Shown: positions 8,782-17,204 of the stretch, piece by piece
How positions within the stretch are numbered: position 1 is the stretch's first letter
How the letters are laid out: each line of letters starts with the position of its first letter
Source: Gemmatimonadota bacterium
Lineage (GTDB): Bacteria > Latescibacterota > UBA2968
Length of the DNA: 53,335 bases
Assembly (NCBI GenBank): GCA_002727195.1
Contig: PBWH01000020.1
Span: 119,266-172,600, forward strand
Reading direction: 5' to 3'
Translations under genes and position numbers: made by a program
Notes under the pieces: model-generated
What the model was told of the DNA's origin: nothing
Seen by the model: only the letters and a program-made list of their open reading frames with translations
Databases searched by the model: none

Positions 8782-9687
8782 GTGATCACGTTTAACGAAA
8801 AGAAGCATCCGTGGGAGACGTTTTACCTACGATACGTGCAACAGAATCGAATCTACCGGCATCTCCCACGGTTGAGTTCGAGGCCATTTGCCTACCACTA
8901 CGCAATGTTCAGGCAGGCGTTTGCCAGGACATATCCCTGGAACTTCATCAGGCCAGGCGATGTTGTCCTTCAGGCAGGAAGCTCTAAAGCTCTGATCACA
9001 CCGACTGGACCCGACATCCTCTATGGACCGTCGCAGGTGCTTCTGATGTCAGCCATCGTAGGCACCGAGGGGCACGTTTACGTGGTTGAGCCGATCGAGC
9101 AGAATGTCTCTGCCCTCCTGGAGTATCTAGCAGCGAATGACGTCCGGAACGTCACTGTGATTCAGAGGGGCGTGTCGTGTCAGAAGGGGATGGTAGAGTT
9201 CATTGTGGATGAGGAACATCCCAGCGAGAATATCATTCTGGACTACAGCGACCTGGAAAAGAGGAAAAAGGTCAGCGATGTGTATGTTTCTTCGTTCGAA
9301 GTGGATACGATCGACAACATCGTTGAGGAATACGGCATTTCTAGGCTCAACTACGTGAACCTGACCATCAATGGTGCCGAGATGGACGCGATTACCGGCT
9401 CACCTCGCGTAATGAGCGGGAACGTAGTCGTCTCCTTCGTCATACAGCAGCGTGCCAGGGCTATGGACTGGATCTTGGAGCTTCAGGAACAGGGCTTCGA
9501 CATTCACGTCGAGAACGCGCCTGTAACGCCCCAGCTTCCCCAGTTCTTGGTCGCAACAGCTTACCGTCGTCAGTCCGGGGTGGCACCGCCGATCTCAAAT
9601 TTCGAAGTCGCGCTGGACATGGGAGATCCCGCTAGGATCGGGGTGATCCCCGTGGGGGCCGGTGGATCGACGGGAGCCGCCCAGTGA
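8782..9687 (+). CDS. FkbM family methyltransferase
   Basis: The GTG at 8782 has GGAGAGGA at 8766-8773, which decides the start (301 residues); an upstream start at 8713 overlaps the SDR. The centre follows the FkbM pattern: a region of VVLQAG type for SAM binding, GTEGHVYVVEPIEQNV, LAANDVRNVTVIQRGV, then VDTIDNIVEEYG and INGAEMDAI. In most FkbM enzymes the strand before the last motif reads like KIDVEG; here it reads LTINGAE, so the Lys and Asp are lost. FkbM proteins usually O-methylate sugars. The stop overlaps the GTG of the next gene (GTGA), arguing for translational coupling with the aminotransferase. Confidence 0.82.
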   Translation: MITFNEKKHPWETFYLRYVQQNRIYRHLPRLSSRPFAYHYAMFRQAFARTYPWNFIRPGDVVLQAGSSKALITPTGPDILYGPSQVLLMSAIVGTEGHVYVVEPIEQNVSALLEYLAANDVRNVTVIQRGVSCQKGMVEFIVDEEHPSENIILDYSDLEKRKKVSDVYVSSFEVDTIDNIVEEYGISRLNYVNLTINGAEMDAITGSPRVMSGNVVVSFVIQQRARAMDWILELQEQGFDIHVENAPVTPQLPQFLVATAYRRQSGVAPPISNFEVALDMGDPARIGVIPVGAGGSTGAAQ

Positions 9688-10790
9688 TTCTTCCTGCCGA
9701 CCCCAAGTCAGGATTCCTGGCCCATCAGTCGGAGGTCGAAGAAGCCGTACTCCGAGTCCTTCGAAGCGGCTGGTATATCCTAGGTAAGGAGGTAGAAGGT
9801 TTTGAGGAGGCGTTCGCCCAGTATCACGGCGCGGGCCACGCGATCGGCGTCGGAAGCGGAACGGATGCAATACAAATCGCTTTGAGAGCGTGCAACCTGT
9901 CGACAGGAGACCGCGTCGCCACAGTTTCTCACACGGCAACGGCTACCGTTGCCGCTATCGAGATGAGCGGCTTGATTCCCGTTCTGGTAGATATCGATCC
10001 TGATACGTTCACGATTGATCCGGATCATCTGGAGTCACTGACAAAATCTGACGGTGGGGTCAAGGCCGTTGTTGTCGTCCATCTCTACGGGCAACCGGCA
10101 GCCATGCACGATATCCAGTCCCTGGCGAAGCGATACGGACTCAAAATCGTCGAGGATTGTGCCCAGGCGCAGGGCGCAAAGATCGGTGACAAGGCTGTCG
10201 GCATCTGGGGAGATGTCAGCGCGTTCAGCTTCTACCCGACTAAGAACCTCGGTGCGCTCGGTGATGGTGGTGCCGTCCTGACCAATAACGAAGATATCGG
10301 AGATCGGGCTCGGCTTCTCCGGGAGTACGGGTGGGTGGAGCGGTATGTGAGCCACTTCAGCGGCGTTAACAGCCGACTCGACGAAATCCAGGCCGCCATC
10401 CTGGCTGTCAAGTTGAGACACCTGGACGAGGAGAACGCTCGGCGCGTGGAACTGGCGAAGACTTATGACGAGGCCCTCACCGACACATCGCTGACATTGC
10501 CGTCCTCGGTGGAGGGAACAGACCACGTCTATCATCAGTACGTAGTCCGGGCCGAAGACCGCGACGAATTGCAGGCATACCTCGGTGAGCGGGAGATCGG
10601 TTCACTCATACACTATCCGGTTCCAGTTCACCGGCAACCCGCGTACACCTGTCTGGCGTCCGGACCTGAGGGTCTTCGCAATACTGACCGTGTCTGCCAG
10701 GAGATCCTCAGTCTCCCGATGCATCCCCAACTGTCTAAGGAAAGCCTGGATGTGACCATCTCTGCCATCCTGGAGTGGGACCGTCGGTAG
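9684..10790 (+). CDS. DegT/DnrJ/EryC1/StrS-type sugar aminotransferase
   Basis: A 368-residue PLP enzyme of the nucleotide-sugar aminotransferase family. GSGTDAIQIALRA (near residue 58) and VSHTATATVAAIEM form the cofactor pocket, EDCAQAQGA carries the Asp that pairs with the pyridine nitrogen, and SFYPTKNLGALGDGG holds the Schiff-base Lys at about residue 187. The family moves an amino group from glutamate to a 3- or 4-keto nucleotide sugar. Its likely partners in the window are a WlbA-like oxidoreductase (36019) with a WlbB-like acetyltransferase (37040), which together would give a 3-acetamido sugar, or the PseB/CapD-like dehydratase (40481) for a 4-amino sugar. Which one applies is not decidable here. 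Confidence 0.92.
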   Translation: MILPADPKSGFLAHQSEVEEAVLRVLRSGWYILGKEVEGFEEAFAQYHGAGHAIGVGSGTDAIQIALRACNLSTGDRVATVSHTATATVAAIEMSGLIPVLVDIDPDTFTIDPDHLESLTKSDGGVKAVVVVHLYGQPAAMHDIQSLAKRYGLKIVEDCAQAQGAKIGDKAVGIWGDVSAFSFYPTKNLGALGDGGAVLTNNEDIGDRARLLREYGWVERYVSHFSGVNSRLDEIQAAILAVKLRHLDEENARRVELAKTYDEALTDTSLTLPSSVEGTDHVYHQYVVRAEDRDELQAYLGEREIGSLIHYPVPVHRQPAYTCLASGPEGLRNTDRVCQEILSLPMHPQLSKESLDVTISAILEWDRR

Positions 10791-10792
10791 TC

Positions 10793-11764
10793 GTGGAGCA
10801 CTACTGTACATACTTCGATCGAAACTTCCTGCCGCGAGGGCTTGCACTCTACCTTTCTTTGGAGCGGCATCTCTCGGATTTCAGGCTCTGGGTCCTCTGC
10901 TTGGACTCCGAAACCTTCGCCGCCCTTTCCGGACTTGGTCGTCCGAAAATTTGTCCTATCCGGTTAGAGGACTTCGAGCGAGGGGACGATGCCCTTCTGG
11001 AGGCAAAGCAGAACAGAACCAGGATCGAATACTACTTCACCTGCACGCCGTCGCTGCCTTTGTTTGTCCTTCGACATTCGGATGCCAAGGCGGTCACGTA
11101 TGTCGATGCGGACCTGTTCTTCTATGCCTCTCCCTCACTGCTTCTAGAGGAGGTTGGCGCAGCATCGATCGCGATCGTTCCGCACCGCCGAGTGCCGGAA
11201 GGTCCGGACCCTTTTGGAGACTACAACGTCGGATGGCTCCGCTTTCTGGGGGACGAAATGGGCGTCGCGTGTTTAGGTTGGTGGCGGGACAGATGCAACG
11301 AGTGGTGTTATGATCGGGTGGATGGGGATCGATTCGCCGATCAAAAATACTTGAATCACTTCCCGGCACGATATGACAGTGTTGCCATCCTCGAACAGAA
11401 AGGGGCGAACCTGGCGCCTTGGAATGTTGGTAGATGGGAGGTCCGGATAGAGGACGCTTCCGTCCGGATCGATGAAGATCCCTTGATCTTCTACCATTTC
11501 CATGGCCTCAAGCTCGTGACTCGGTGGCTTGTGGACCCGGGGTTGGAGGGATACGCCACATCGCCCCCAAAGGTATTCACACAACACATTCTCAGGCCCT
11601 ATCTCAGGGATTTGAAGATCGCACGGCGCGTGTCGGGTGGCTGGCAGCCGACCACCGGTATTAAGCGCGGTCCAGAATGCCCAAGCCTTTCGGCAAGGAT
11701 GAAAACCCCCCTAAGGCACCTACGATCGCTGCTGACCGGACAATACGTCATCCACTTTGGGTAG
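10793..11764 (+). CDS. Glycosyltransferase-like protein with DXD motif (GT-A fold)
   Basis: The protein begins VEHYCTYFDRNFLPRG, the usual start of a family of nucleotide-diphospho-sugar transferases, which favours the GTG at 10793 over one at 10775 inside the previous gene. A metal-binding DXD (TYVDADLFFY) lies at about residues 101-110, followed by VPHRR, DYNVGWLRF, a QKYLNHFP element near residue 188 and FYHFHGLK near 236. All are common to GT8-like and related retaining transferases. It should transfer a sugar from a nucleotide donor to the glycan or lipid acceptor. The acceptor and linkage are unknown. It is followed by a 427-base stretch without a confident gene. Confidence 0.72.
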   Translation: MEHYCTYFDRNFLPRGLALYLSLERHLSDFRLWVLCLDSETFAALSGLGRPKICPIRLEDFERGDDALLEAKQNRTRIEYYFTCTPSLPLFVLRHSDAKAVTYVDADLFFYASPSLLLEEVGAASIAIVPHRRVPEGPDPFGDYNVGWLRFLGDEMGVACLGWWRDRCNEWCYDRVDGDRFADQKYLNHFPARYDSVAILEQKGANLAPWNVGRWEVRIEDASVRIDEDPLIFYHFHGLKLVTRWLVDPGLEGYATSPPKVFTQHILRPYLRDLKIARRVSGGWQPTTGIKRGPECPSLSARMKTPLRHLRSLLTGQYVIHFG

Positions 11765-12195
11765 GTCGCCTTCTCTGGTGACCACCTTCTTCGTGTTGGT
11801 GTGAAATAGATCAAGAACGAACTCTCGAATCAGGATCCCCAAGCATCAAATCCTTCTACGCGAATGCCGAGGCTACGCTGGAACGGTTGATCGTCGACGC
11901 GACCTGCTCGACAGTAGAGGGTCTTCCGAACAGTGATGTGATGAGTATGGCCGGCGGTGCCAGCGCGGTCGTCTTCCGTGTCGGTGGCGTATGTCGTGGT
12001 GCACCTATGGCCGGGTGTCAAGCCCGCTACCTGGGTCCGGATGAAATATTCAATGGAGTCTCTATGATGCTCACAGACCGGGACCTCAGGAATCGTCCGG
12101 GCAAGATCGGCGCATCGCTGATGCAAGAACAGCTCTCGCTGGAGCGTCAGACGCAGGGATTCCTGAACCCCTACCAGGAGATTGGTGAGGCTTGA
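11765..12195 (+). pseudogene. Gap with a possible decayed gene end (open frame 11782-12195)
   Basis: No intact gene is recognised in this 427-base stretch. One + frame is open from 11782 to the TGA at 12193-12195, with a first start-like TTG at 11887 giving 102 residues. Its stop overlaps the TTG of the next gene (TTGA), the coupling seen throughout the locus, which suggests that a real gene once ended here. The last 60 residues (for example YLGPDEIFNGVSMMLTDRD) vaguely recall the tail of a GT-B glycosyltransferase, but no catalytic motif is present. A remnant of a deleted glycosyltransferase is a guess; a small unknown protein is the alternative. A similarly long minus-strand frame covers the same bases. 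Confidence 0.3.
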
Positions 12196-13523
12196 GTTCG
12201 AATCTGCCCAGGTTGCTCGTTCTGACGTCGAGTGACTTCAATCTCCATACCAGCGGGGGCATCGCGCTCACGCGTTTTTTCGGCGATTGGCCCAAAAAGC
12301 GGTTGGCCAGCGTTTGCCGGGACGCCGCAAACCCAGACAATTATCGCCAGCCAAACGTCTACTTACTTAACAGAGAGGTTGGTCTCATTGAGCCGTTCGC
12401 CAGTGCGCGAAGAATACTAAGCCTGCTGCGGGCGAACCCTGCGGCGGAAGGCGAGGCTGTTGCTGACTCTCATCCGGTCGCCGTTGCCTCGTCGTTGGCC
12501 GAACGTGCTTTGGCCTATCTGGGTGGGGAAGCGCTCTACTCCCGGGGCAAGCTCTCACCGGAACTGATGGCGTGGCTGGATCGGTTCGGACCGGAAGTCC
12601 TGTTCACCGATGCGAGCGATCTCTCTTTCATCAGGTTGGCGAATCAGATCCTGGATCGATACCGCATCCCGCTTGTCGTCGAAACGTATGACGACTGGCC
12701 GAGCGGTCGCTACTCGGGAGGGCTGCTGTCTGGGCATTTCGATCGCGATTTGAAGAGAGGGTATGTCCGTTTGTTTAATCGGGCGAGTCGCCGCTTCGTT
12801 GTAGGCGATGCGATGAAGCGTGCATATGAGAGGCGATACGGAATGCCATTTGGCATCCTTGCTACACCGGTTGAAATGGGTGACCACAAGCCAGAGACCG
12901 CGTCTCAAAACCAAGGTGCGGCGTTCACTATCGTCTACGCGGGTGCCGTATACGACCACTCGCAGCGTGAGAGTCTTGTCGACGTCGTACGGGCGGTGCA
13001 GGACCTGGCCGATGGGGGCCTACCCACGCGTTTCAGGATCCTTACGCCTGAGAGATTTGTCGGGACGATCCAGGGTGACGTCGCTTCGTTTGGGTGTGTT
13101 AAGGTTGAGGTGTCACCCGCCAGTGACGCCATCTACAGCGCCCTGTCTTCTGCCGACCTCCTCGTTATTCCCGTGAACTTTGACAGAGAGAGTTATCGAA
13201 CTGTTCGATACTCCGTGCCGGGAAAGGTCGCACTGTATCTTTCGTCGGGACGTCCCGTCCTCGTGTATGGGCCGAGTTGGGCGCCGATTGTCGACTACGT
13301 TAGGAGTAGGGGATGCGCGGCTGTCGTCGACCGTCGCGATGGCCTTGCGGAGACCATATCTGACCTCGCATCGGATGAGTCGAAGCGTGAGCACTTGGCC
13401 GCGAGGGGTCTAGAGGTGGCTCGGCGTGAGCACGACGCTGATGTCGTCCGAAGGCGGCTGCAACGTATGTTTAGAGATGTTCTGGCACCCACCGATCCGT
13501 CGTTCGCGGAAGGCAGGGGGTAA
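12192..13523 (+). CDS. GT-B fold glycosyltransferase (GT4-like)
   Basis: This 443-residue protein starts with TTG at 12192, overlapping the previous TGA, with GGTGAGG just upstream. It begins LPRLLVLTSSDFNLHTSGGI, a typical first strand and Gly-rich loop of group 1 transferases. A GT-B linker and second Rossmann domain follow: FTIVYAGAVYDHSQRES near residue 245, ADLLVIPVNF near 320 and VPGKVALYLSSGRPVLVYG near 343, the last matching the sugar-nucleotide phosphate-binding region. The usual E-x7-E pair is not obvious. It probably builds the repeat unit on the cytoplasmic side. Donor and linkage cannot be assigned. It ends 3 bases before the next gene. Confidence 0.8.
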   Translation: MSSNLPRLLVLTSSDFNLHTSGGIALTRFFGDWPKKRLASVCRDAANPDNYRQPNVYLLNREVGLIEPFASARRILSLLRANPAAEGEAVADSHPVAVASSLAERALAYLGGEALYSRGKLSPELMAWLDRFGPEVLFTDASDLSFIRLANQILDRYRIPLVVETYDDWPSGRYSGGLLSGHFDRDLKRGYVRLFNRASRRFVVGDAMKRAYERRYGMPFGILATPVEMGDHKPETASQNQGAAFTIVYAGAVYDHSQRESLVDVVRAVQDLADGGLPTRFRILTPERFVGTIQGDVASFGCVKVEVSPASDAIYSALSSADLLVIPVNFDRESYRTVRYSVPGKVALYLSSGRPVLVYGPSWAPIVDYVRSRGCAAVVDRRDGLAETISDLASDESKREHLAARGLEVARREHDADVVRRRLQRMFRDVLAPTDPSFAEGRG

Positions 13524-13526
13524 CGG

Positions 13527-14342
13527 GTGGGAACGGTTGCTCCACAGGCGGTGCCCGAGAACACATACGGTCAGCGTCAGAAGCTGCTGTTCTACCTCGA
13601 GCGGATCGAGGCCTTCAGGCAGGATCGACCACCGAACGAGATTCGGATTCTGGACCTGGGGTGTGGCAACGGGGCCGCCGTCTCGATCCCGGTTGCTAGT
13701 GGTGGATACCAGCTCGTCGGGATCGACGTGCACGAACCGTCGATCGACTACGCACGGCAAAACAACCCGTATGAGAACGTCAGCTTCCACCTGGCCGATC
13801 TATCAGACCTCGAAGTCGCGGACGGGTTCGACGTGGTCCTGCTTTCGGACATCCTGGAGCATCTGGACGATCCGGGCAAGGTCCTCGGGAAGGCACGCAG
13901 CTTGCTTCGTCCGGGCGGTATTGTCCTCGGGTCCATCCCAAACGGTTTTGGACCATTCGAGATCGAAAGCCTCCTGTTTCGGTCCGAGCTGGTCCGGAGG
14001 GTCTGGATGGACCTGATCCTCGGGCTTCCTAAGACCATCCACCGCCTAGTAAAACGGATCCGGCAGCAGAGGACAGGGCCGGGGCCGCCTTATAATTTCG
14101 AGAGCGGGCACCTGCAGTTCTTCACGATGAGGCGCTTCAGCAATATGATGCGTCGGTGCGGGTTCGTGGATCCAGAGATGAGGCAGGGCGGCATTCTCTG
14201 TGGCCCCTTTTCTGACCTTTTTCTCAATGCCGTCCCTGGGGCTATACAGATGAATCTCAAACTGGGGCGACTCGTTCCGCAATGGCTTTGCTCGGTTTGG
14301 TATTTCGAGACCAGGCCCAGAAGGAGCAGTACTTGTCCGTGA
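13527..14342 (+). CDS. Class I SAM-dependent methyltransferase
   Basis: A 271-residue protein with a clear Rossmann methyltransferase core. Motif I is RILDLGCGNGAAVSI at about residue 40, the acidic residue after strand 2 is in LVGIDVHEPS, FDVVLLSDILEHLDD is motif IV, and LLRPGGIVLGSIPN is the post-motif strand. The SAM-binding residues look intact. Such proteins in glycan loci usually methylate a sugar hydroxyl, carboxyl or amine, but this could also modify a lipid or terminal residue. The GTG lies 3 bases after the preceding TAA. Its 3' end overlaps the next methyltransferase, so the two are likely to be co-translated. Confidence 0.85.
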   Translation: MGTVAPQAVPENTYGQRQKLLFYLERIEAFRQDRPPNEIRILDLGCGNGAAVSIPVASGGYQLVGIDVHEPSIDYARQNNPYENVSFHLADLSDLEVADGFDVVLLSDILEHLDDPGKVLGKARSLLRPGGIVLGSIPNGFGPFEIESLLFRSELVRRVWMDLILGLPKTIHRLVKRIRQQRTGPGPPYNFESGHLQFFTMRRFSNMMRRCGFVDPEMRQGGILCGPFSDLFLNAVPGAIQMNLKLGRLVPQWLCSVWYFETRPRRSSTCP

Positions 14343-15028
14343 AGAGCGGGAAAGATTGGAAGCGGGAGACTGTCCGGCAGTGGAGTCACGATCCGGCAGG
14401 CACAGGGGAGGCGTCCTCATCCGGGGTCGTCTCCATCTCCGCTGAGGACCTGGCGTCTTTCGATGCTCTGGAGTCGAACCGGTACGAGATCTATGCGCCG
14501 TGGCTTCCTGCGGAAGCGGCTTTTGCGGCGCACCGAGGTCAGAGGGTTCTTGAAGTCGGCTATGGCACCGGCACGGACCTCCTTCAGTTCTCCCGAGGAG
14601 GGGCAGACGTTTACGGCGTGGACATGACGCCCAGAAGCGCCCGGCTGGCGAGCAAGCGTTTTGCCCTGTATGGCCAGGGAGCGGGCTTCATGACCGCCGA
14701 GGCTGAAGCGTTGCCCTTTCCGGATGATTCGTTCGACCACGTCTACTCGTTCGGGGTACTCCATCATATCGAGGACACCCAAGCGTGCATAGATGAAATC
14801 CGACGCGTGCTCCGTCCAGGGGGAAGTGCCTTCGTGGCCCTCTACCATCAGACGTCGTGGCACTTCCTGGTCGACATTCTGCTCGAGCATACAGTCAGAT
14901 TGGGCCGATACGGGGGGAGGCGTGTCGGTCTGGAAGAACGGCTGAGCATGGTCGAATACTCGGGGGTGGGGGCGATGCCCCTGGTGAAGGTCTACACCAA
15001 GCGTGCCGCCAGGGAGTTGTTCAGCTAG
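14333..15028 (+). CDS. Class I SAM methyltransferase, cut short by an in-frame TAG
   Basis: The SAM core is complete: RVLEVGYGTGTDLLQF near residue 71, a DMTPRSARLA element, and SFDHVYSFGVLHHIEDT with RVLRPGGSAFVALYH. The TTG at 14333 has GGAG 6 bases upstream; a GTG at 14339 overlapping the previous TGA is an alternative. The frame stops at TAG 15026-15028, directly after AARELFS. The same frame then stays open for 82 more codons that read like the natural C-terminus of this family (see the next entry). As it stands the protein is 231 residues and lacks its C-terminal part, so activity is doubtful. A single C-to-T change (CAG to TAG) is the simplest explanation. Confidence 0.8.
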   Translation: MSVKSGKDWKRETVRQWSHDPAGTGEASSSGVVSISAEDLASFDALESNRYEIYAPWLPAEAAFAAHRGQRVLEVGYGTGTDLLQFSRGGADVYGVDMTPRSARLASKRFALYGQGAGFMTAEAEALPFPDDSFDHVYSFGVLHHIEDTQACIDEIRRVLRPGGSAFVALYHQTSWHFLVDILLEHTVRLGRYGGRRVGLEERLSMVEYSGVGAMPLVKVYTKRAARELFS

Positions 15029-15277
15029 TATCGGAGAGTCAGGACCAGCGCAGCGCACTTCAACCTGGATGACATCGCCCGGTCATTGTATGGCTACCTG
15101 AGACCCGTGCTGGGGCAGTCTCTGGGGTCTCCTCGTCCCACACCTGGAGAATCGACGACCCGCAGTGTGGCCAAGGAAGGCATCCGTAATGCGCTGAATC
15201 GCGGGCCTCTGGGGCGTCTGGGACGACGCCTTTCTCAGTATCTGGGGTGGTATGTGATCGTAAGGGCCATCAAGTGA
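15029..15277 (+). pseudogene. C-terminal tail of the methyltransferase beyond the TAG
   Basis: These 82 codons directly continue the frame of the methyltransferase after the TAG and end in TGA at 15275-15277. They begin YRRVRTSAAHFNLDDIARSL and end YLGWYVIVRAIK, which reads like the closing strand that follows the SAM domain in similar proteins. No ribosome site or ATG marks an independent gene; the first start-like codon is a TTG at 15086. I take this as the severed end of the upstream gene: with readthrough the full protein would be 314 residues. Sequencing error, true nonsense mutation and readthrough remain possible. Confidence 0.7.
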
Positions 15278-15329
15278 TCGGTGTGATCAAGGCAGCCGTT
15301 GAGTCCTCGTTTCCCGGGTGGGTAGACAC

Positions 15330-17204
15330 GTGTGTGGGATAGCGGGCAGACTCCGTTTCGACCGTTCGGCGGGTGAACCCGTCGAACGCGCGCTGCTCGA
15401 GGCCATGGCCGAGACGATTGTGCACCGTGGGCCAGACGATGAAGGCTTCTGGCTGTCTGATGACGGTCAGGTTGGATTCGCTCACCGGCGGTTGTCGATC
15501 CTGGATCTGTCGGATACGGCGAACCAACCGATGTCGAACGAGGATGGTTCGGTCTGGATCGTCTACAACGGCGAGATCTACAACCACGCGGAGATCCGGG
15601 AAGAACTTGAGCGTGTGGGAGGGCACCGATGGAAGACCGATCATTCAGATACCGAGGTCATTCTTCACGCCTACGAGGAGTGGGGCGTCGAGTGTCTTGA
15701 GAGGTTCCGTGGGATCTTTGCCTTCGCGTTGTGGGACGCGACCGATCGGAGTCTATGGCTTGTCCGAGACCGGATCGGCGTCAAGCCGCTGTACTACTGT
15801 TTGCACAATGGTCTGACCTTCGCTTCCGAAATCAAGGCGATACTCGCCGATCCCGGTATCCCGCGTCGTATCGACTCAGAAGCTCTCTACCACTACTTCT
15901 CCTTCCTGACGACCCCGGCACCCCAGACGATGTTCGCCGGGATCAAAAAGCTCCCGCCCGGGACCTGGCTAAAAGTATCCGCCAATGGCCAGACCAAGGA
16001 GGCCCGGTACTGGGAACCACACGCCGGACCGTCGTCACAGAATCTGGACGACGATCTTATGGAGCGGATCGAGGAGAGCGTTCGTCTGCGCCGCGTGGCC
16101 GACGTGCCGGTTGGAGTGTTTTTGTCGGGGGGCATAGACTCCAGTCTGAACGCGAAGCTGTTCGCAGACCAGAAGGAGACGGTCAAGACGTTTACGATCG
16201 GATACTCCGGGGATAATCCATCGTATCCGAACGAGACCAAATTCGCGAAGATGATGGCGGACCGGATCGGGGCGGACCATCACGAATTGCTGTTGTCCCG
16301 AGACGATCTGCTCGATTTTCTGCCGCGAATGGTATGGTTGCAAGACGAGCCGATCGCCGATCCCGTATGTATGCCCGTTTACTATGTCTCGAAGCTGGCT
16401 ACGGACAACGGGATCAAGGTCTGCCAGGTCGGCGAGGGTGCTGACGAACTCTTTATCGGGTATCCGTTCTGGCTCAAGATGCGGCAGATGGAAATCGCGA
16501 GTCGTTTGCCTGGGGCCGGGCTGGCCATGTCACTCGTAAAGACCGGGCTTAGAGCGGGGGGACGAGGAGATTCGTGGCCCGTGGAGTGGATTCGCAGGGG
16601 GGCAGCCGGCCAGCCCGTATTCTGGGGCGGGGCCGAGGCGTTTACCGAATCTCAGAAGCAGATGCTGATCGGTCCCGACCTGTCCAGGGAAACGTCCGGC
16701 CTCGACAGCTGGGATGCGATCGCGCCGTTATGGAACCGGTATAGCGATCGATTCAGTCACCATTCTCCGTTCCGTTGGATGACCTATCTAGACCTCCAGT
16801 TGAGGCTGCCGGAACTCCTGCTCATGCGCGTTGACAAGATGAGCATGGGTACCTCCCTGGAGGCCCGTGTCCCGTTCCTCGATCATCGGCTGGTCGAGCT
16901 CTTGCTTACCGTGGACGATGAGACGAAGGTACCCTCGTCGGAGCCCAAACATCTCTTGAAGCGTCTGGTCAGAGGTTTGATCCCCGACTATATCATTGAT
17001 CGTCCGAAACAGGGTTTCGGCATCCCGATCGTGGAGTGGTTTGTGGAGGGGCTCGGTGAGAGTGCGAGGTCTCAACTGGCTGATTTCTCAGACCAAACCG
17101 GACTTGTCAGGATGGAGGGTGTGGACACGCTGCTGGCGAGGGGTAAGGTCGCCCAGGTCTGGTATCTGCTGAACTTAGCGATGTGGTGGAAACGGTTCTT
17201 CTAG
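15330..17204 (+). CDS. asnB: Asparagine synthetase-type amidotransferase (glutamine-hydrolysing)
   Basis: The GTG at 15330 is chosen because it puts the nucleophilic Cys at position 2 (CGIAGRLRFDR) after Met removal; an upstream GTG at 15318 would bury it. The N-terminal class II glutaminase continues with HRGPDDEGFW, HRRLSILDLS and YNGEIYNHAEIREEL. The synthetase half has the pyrophosphate loop LSGGIDSSLNAKLF near residue 264 and the C-terminal RVPFLDHRLVELLL and RPKQGFGIP. All catalytic parts are present in 624 residues. Paralogues in glycan loci are thought to amidate uronic acid carboxyls rather than make free asparagine. A second copy lies at 27788. The next gene begins at the base after its stop. 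Confidence 0.92.
   Translation: MCGIAGRLRFDRSAGEPVERALLEAMAETIVHRGPDDEGFWLSDDGQVGFAHRRLSILDLSDTANQPMSNEDGSVWIVYNGEIYNHAEIREELERVGGHRWKTDHSDTEVILHAYEEWGVECLERFRGIFAFALWDATDRSLWLVRDRIGVKPLYYCLHNGLTFASEIKAILADPGIPRRIDSEALYHYFSFLTTPAPQTMFAGIKKLPPGTWLKVSANGQTKEARYWEPHAGPSSQNLDDDLMERIEESVRLRRVADVPVGVFLSGGIDSSLNAKLFADQKETVKTFTIGYSGDNPSYPNETKFAKMMADRIGADHHELLLSRDDLLDFLPRMVWLQDEPIADPVCMPVYYVSKLATDNGIKVCQVGEGADELFIGYPFWLKMRQMEIASRLPGAGLAMSLVKTGLRAGGRGDSWPVEWIRRGAAGQPVFWGGAEAFTESQKQMLIGPDLSRETSGLDSWDAIAPLWNRYSDRFSHHSPFRWMTYLDLQLRLPELLLMRVDKMSMGTSLEARVPFLDHRLVELLLTVDDETKVPSSEPKHLLKRLVRGLIPDYIIDRPKQGFGIPIVEWFVEGLGESARSQLADFSDQTGLVRMEGVDTLLARGKVAQVWYLLNLAMWWKRFF

Noticed and set aside
15026..15028. Global recoding of TAG as sense
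   Set aside because: TAG is the natural stop of many genes here (for example at 2111, 3753, 5972, 8750, 10790, 17204 and 22527).
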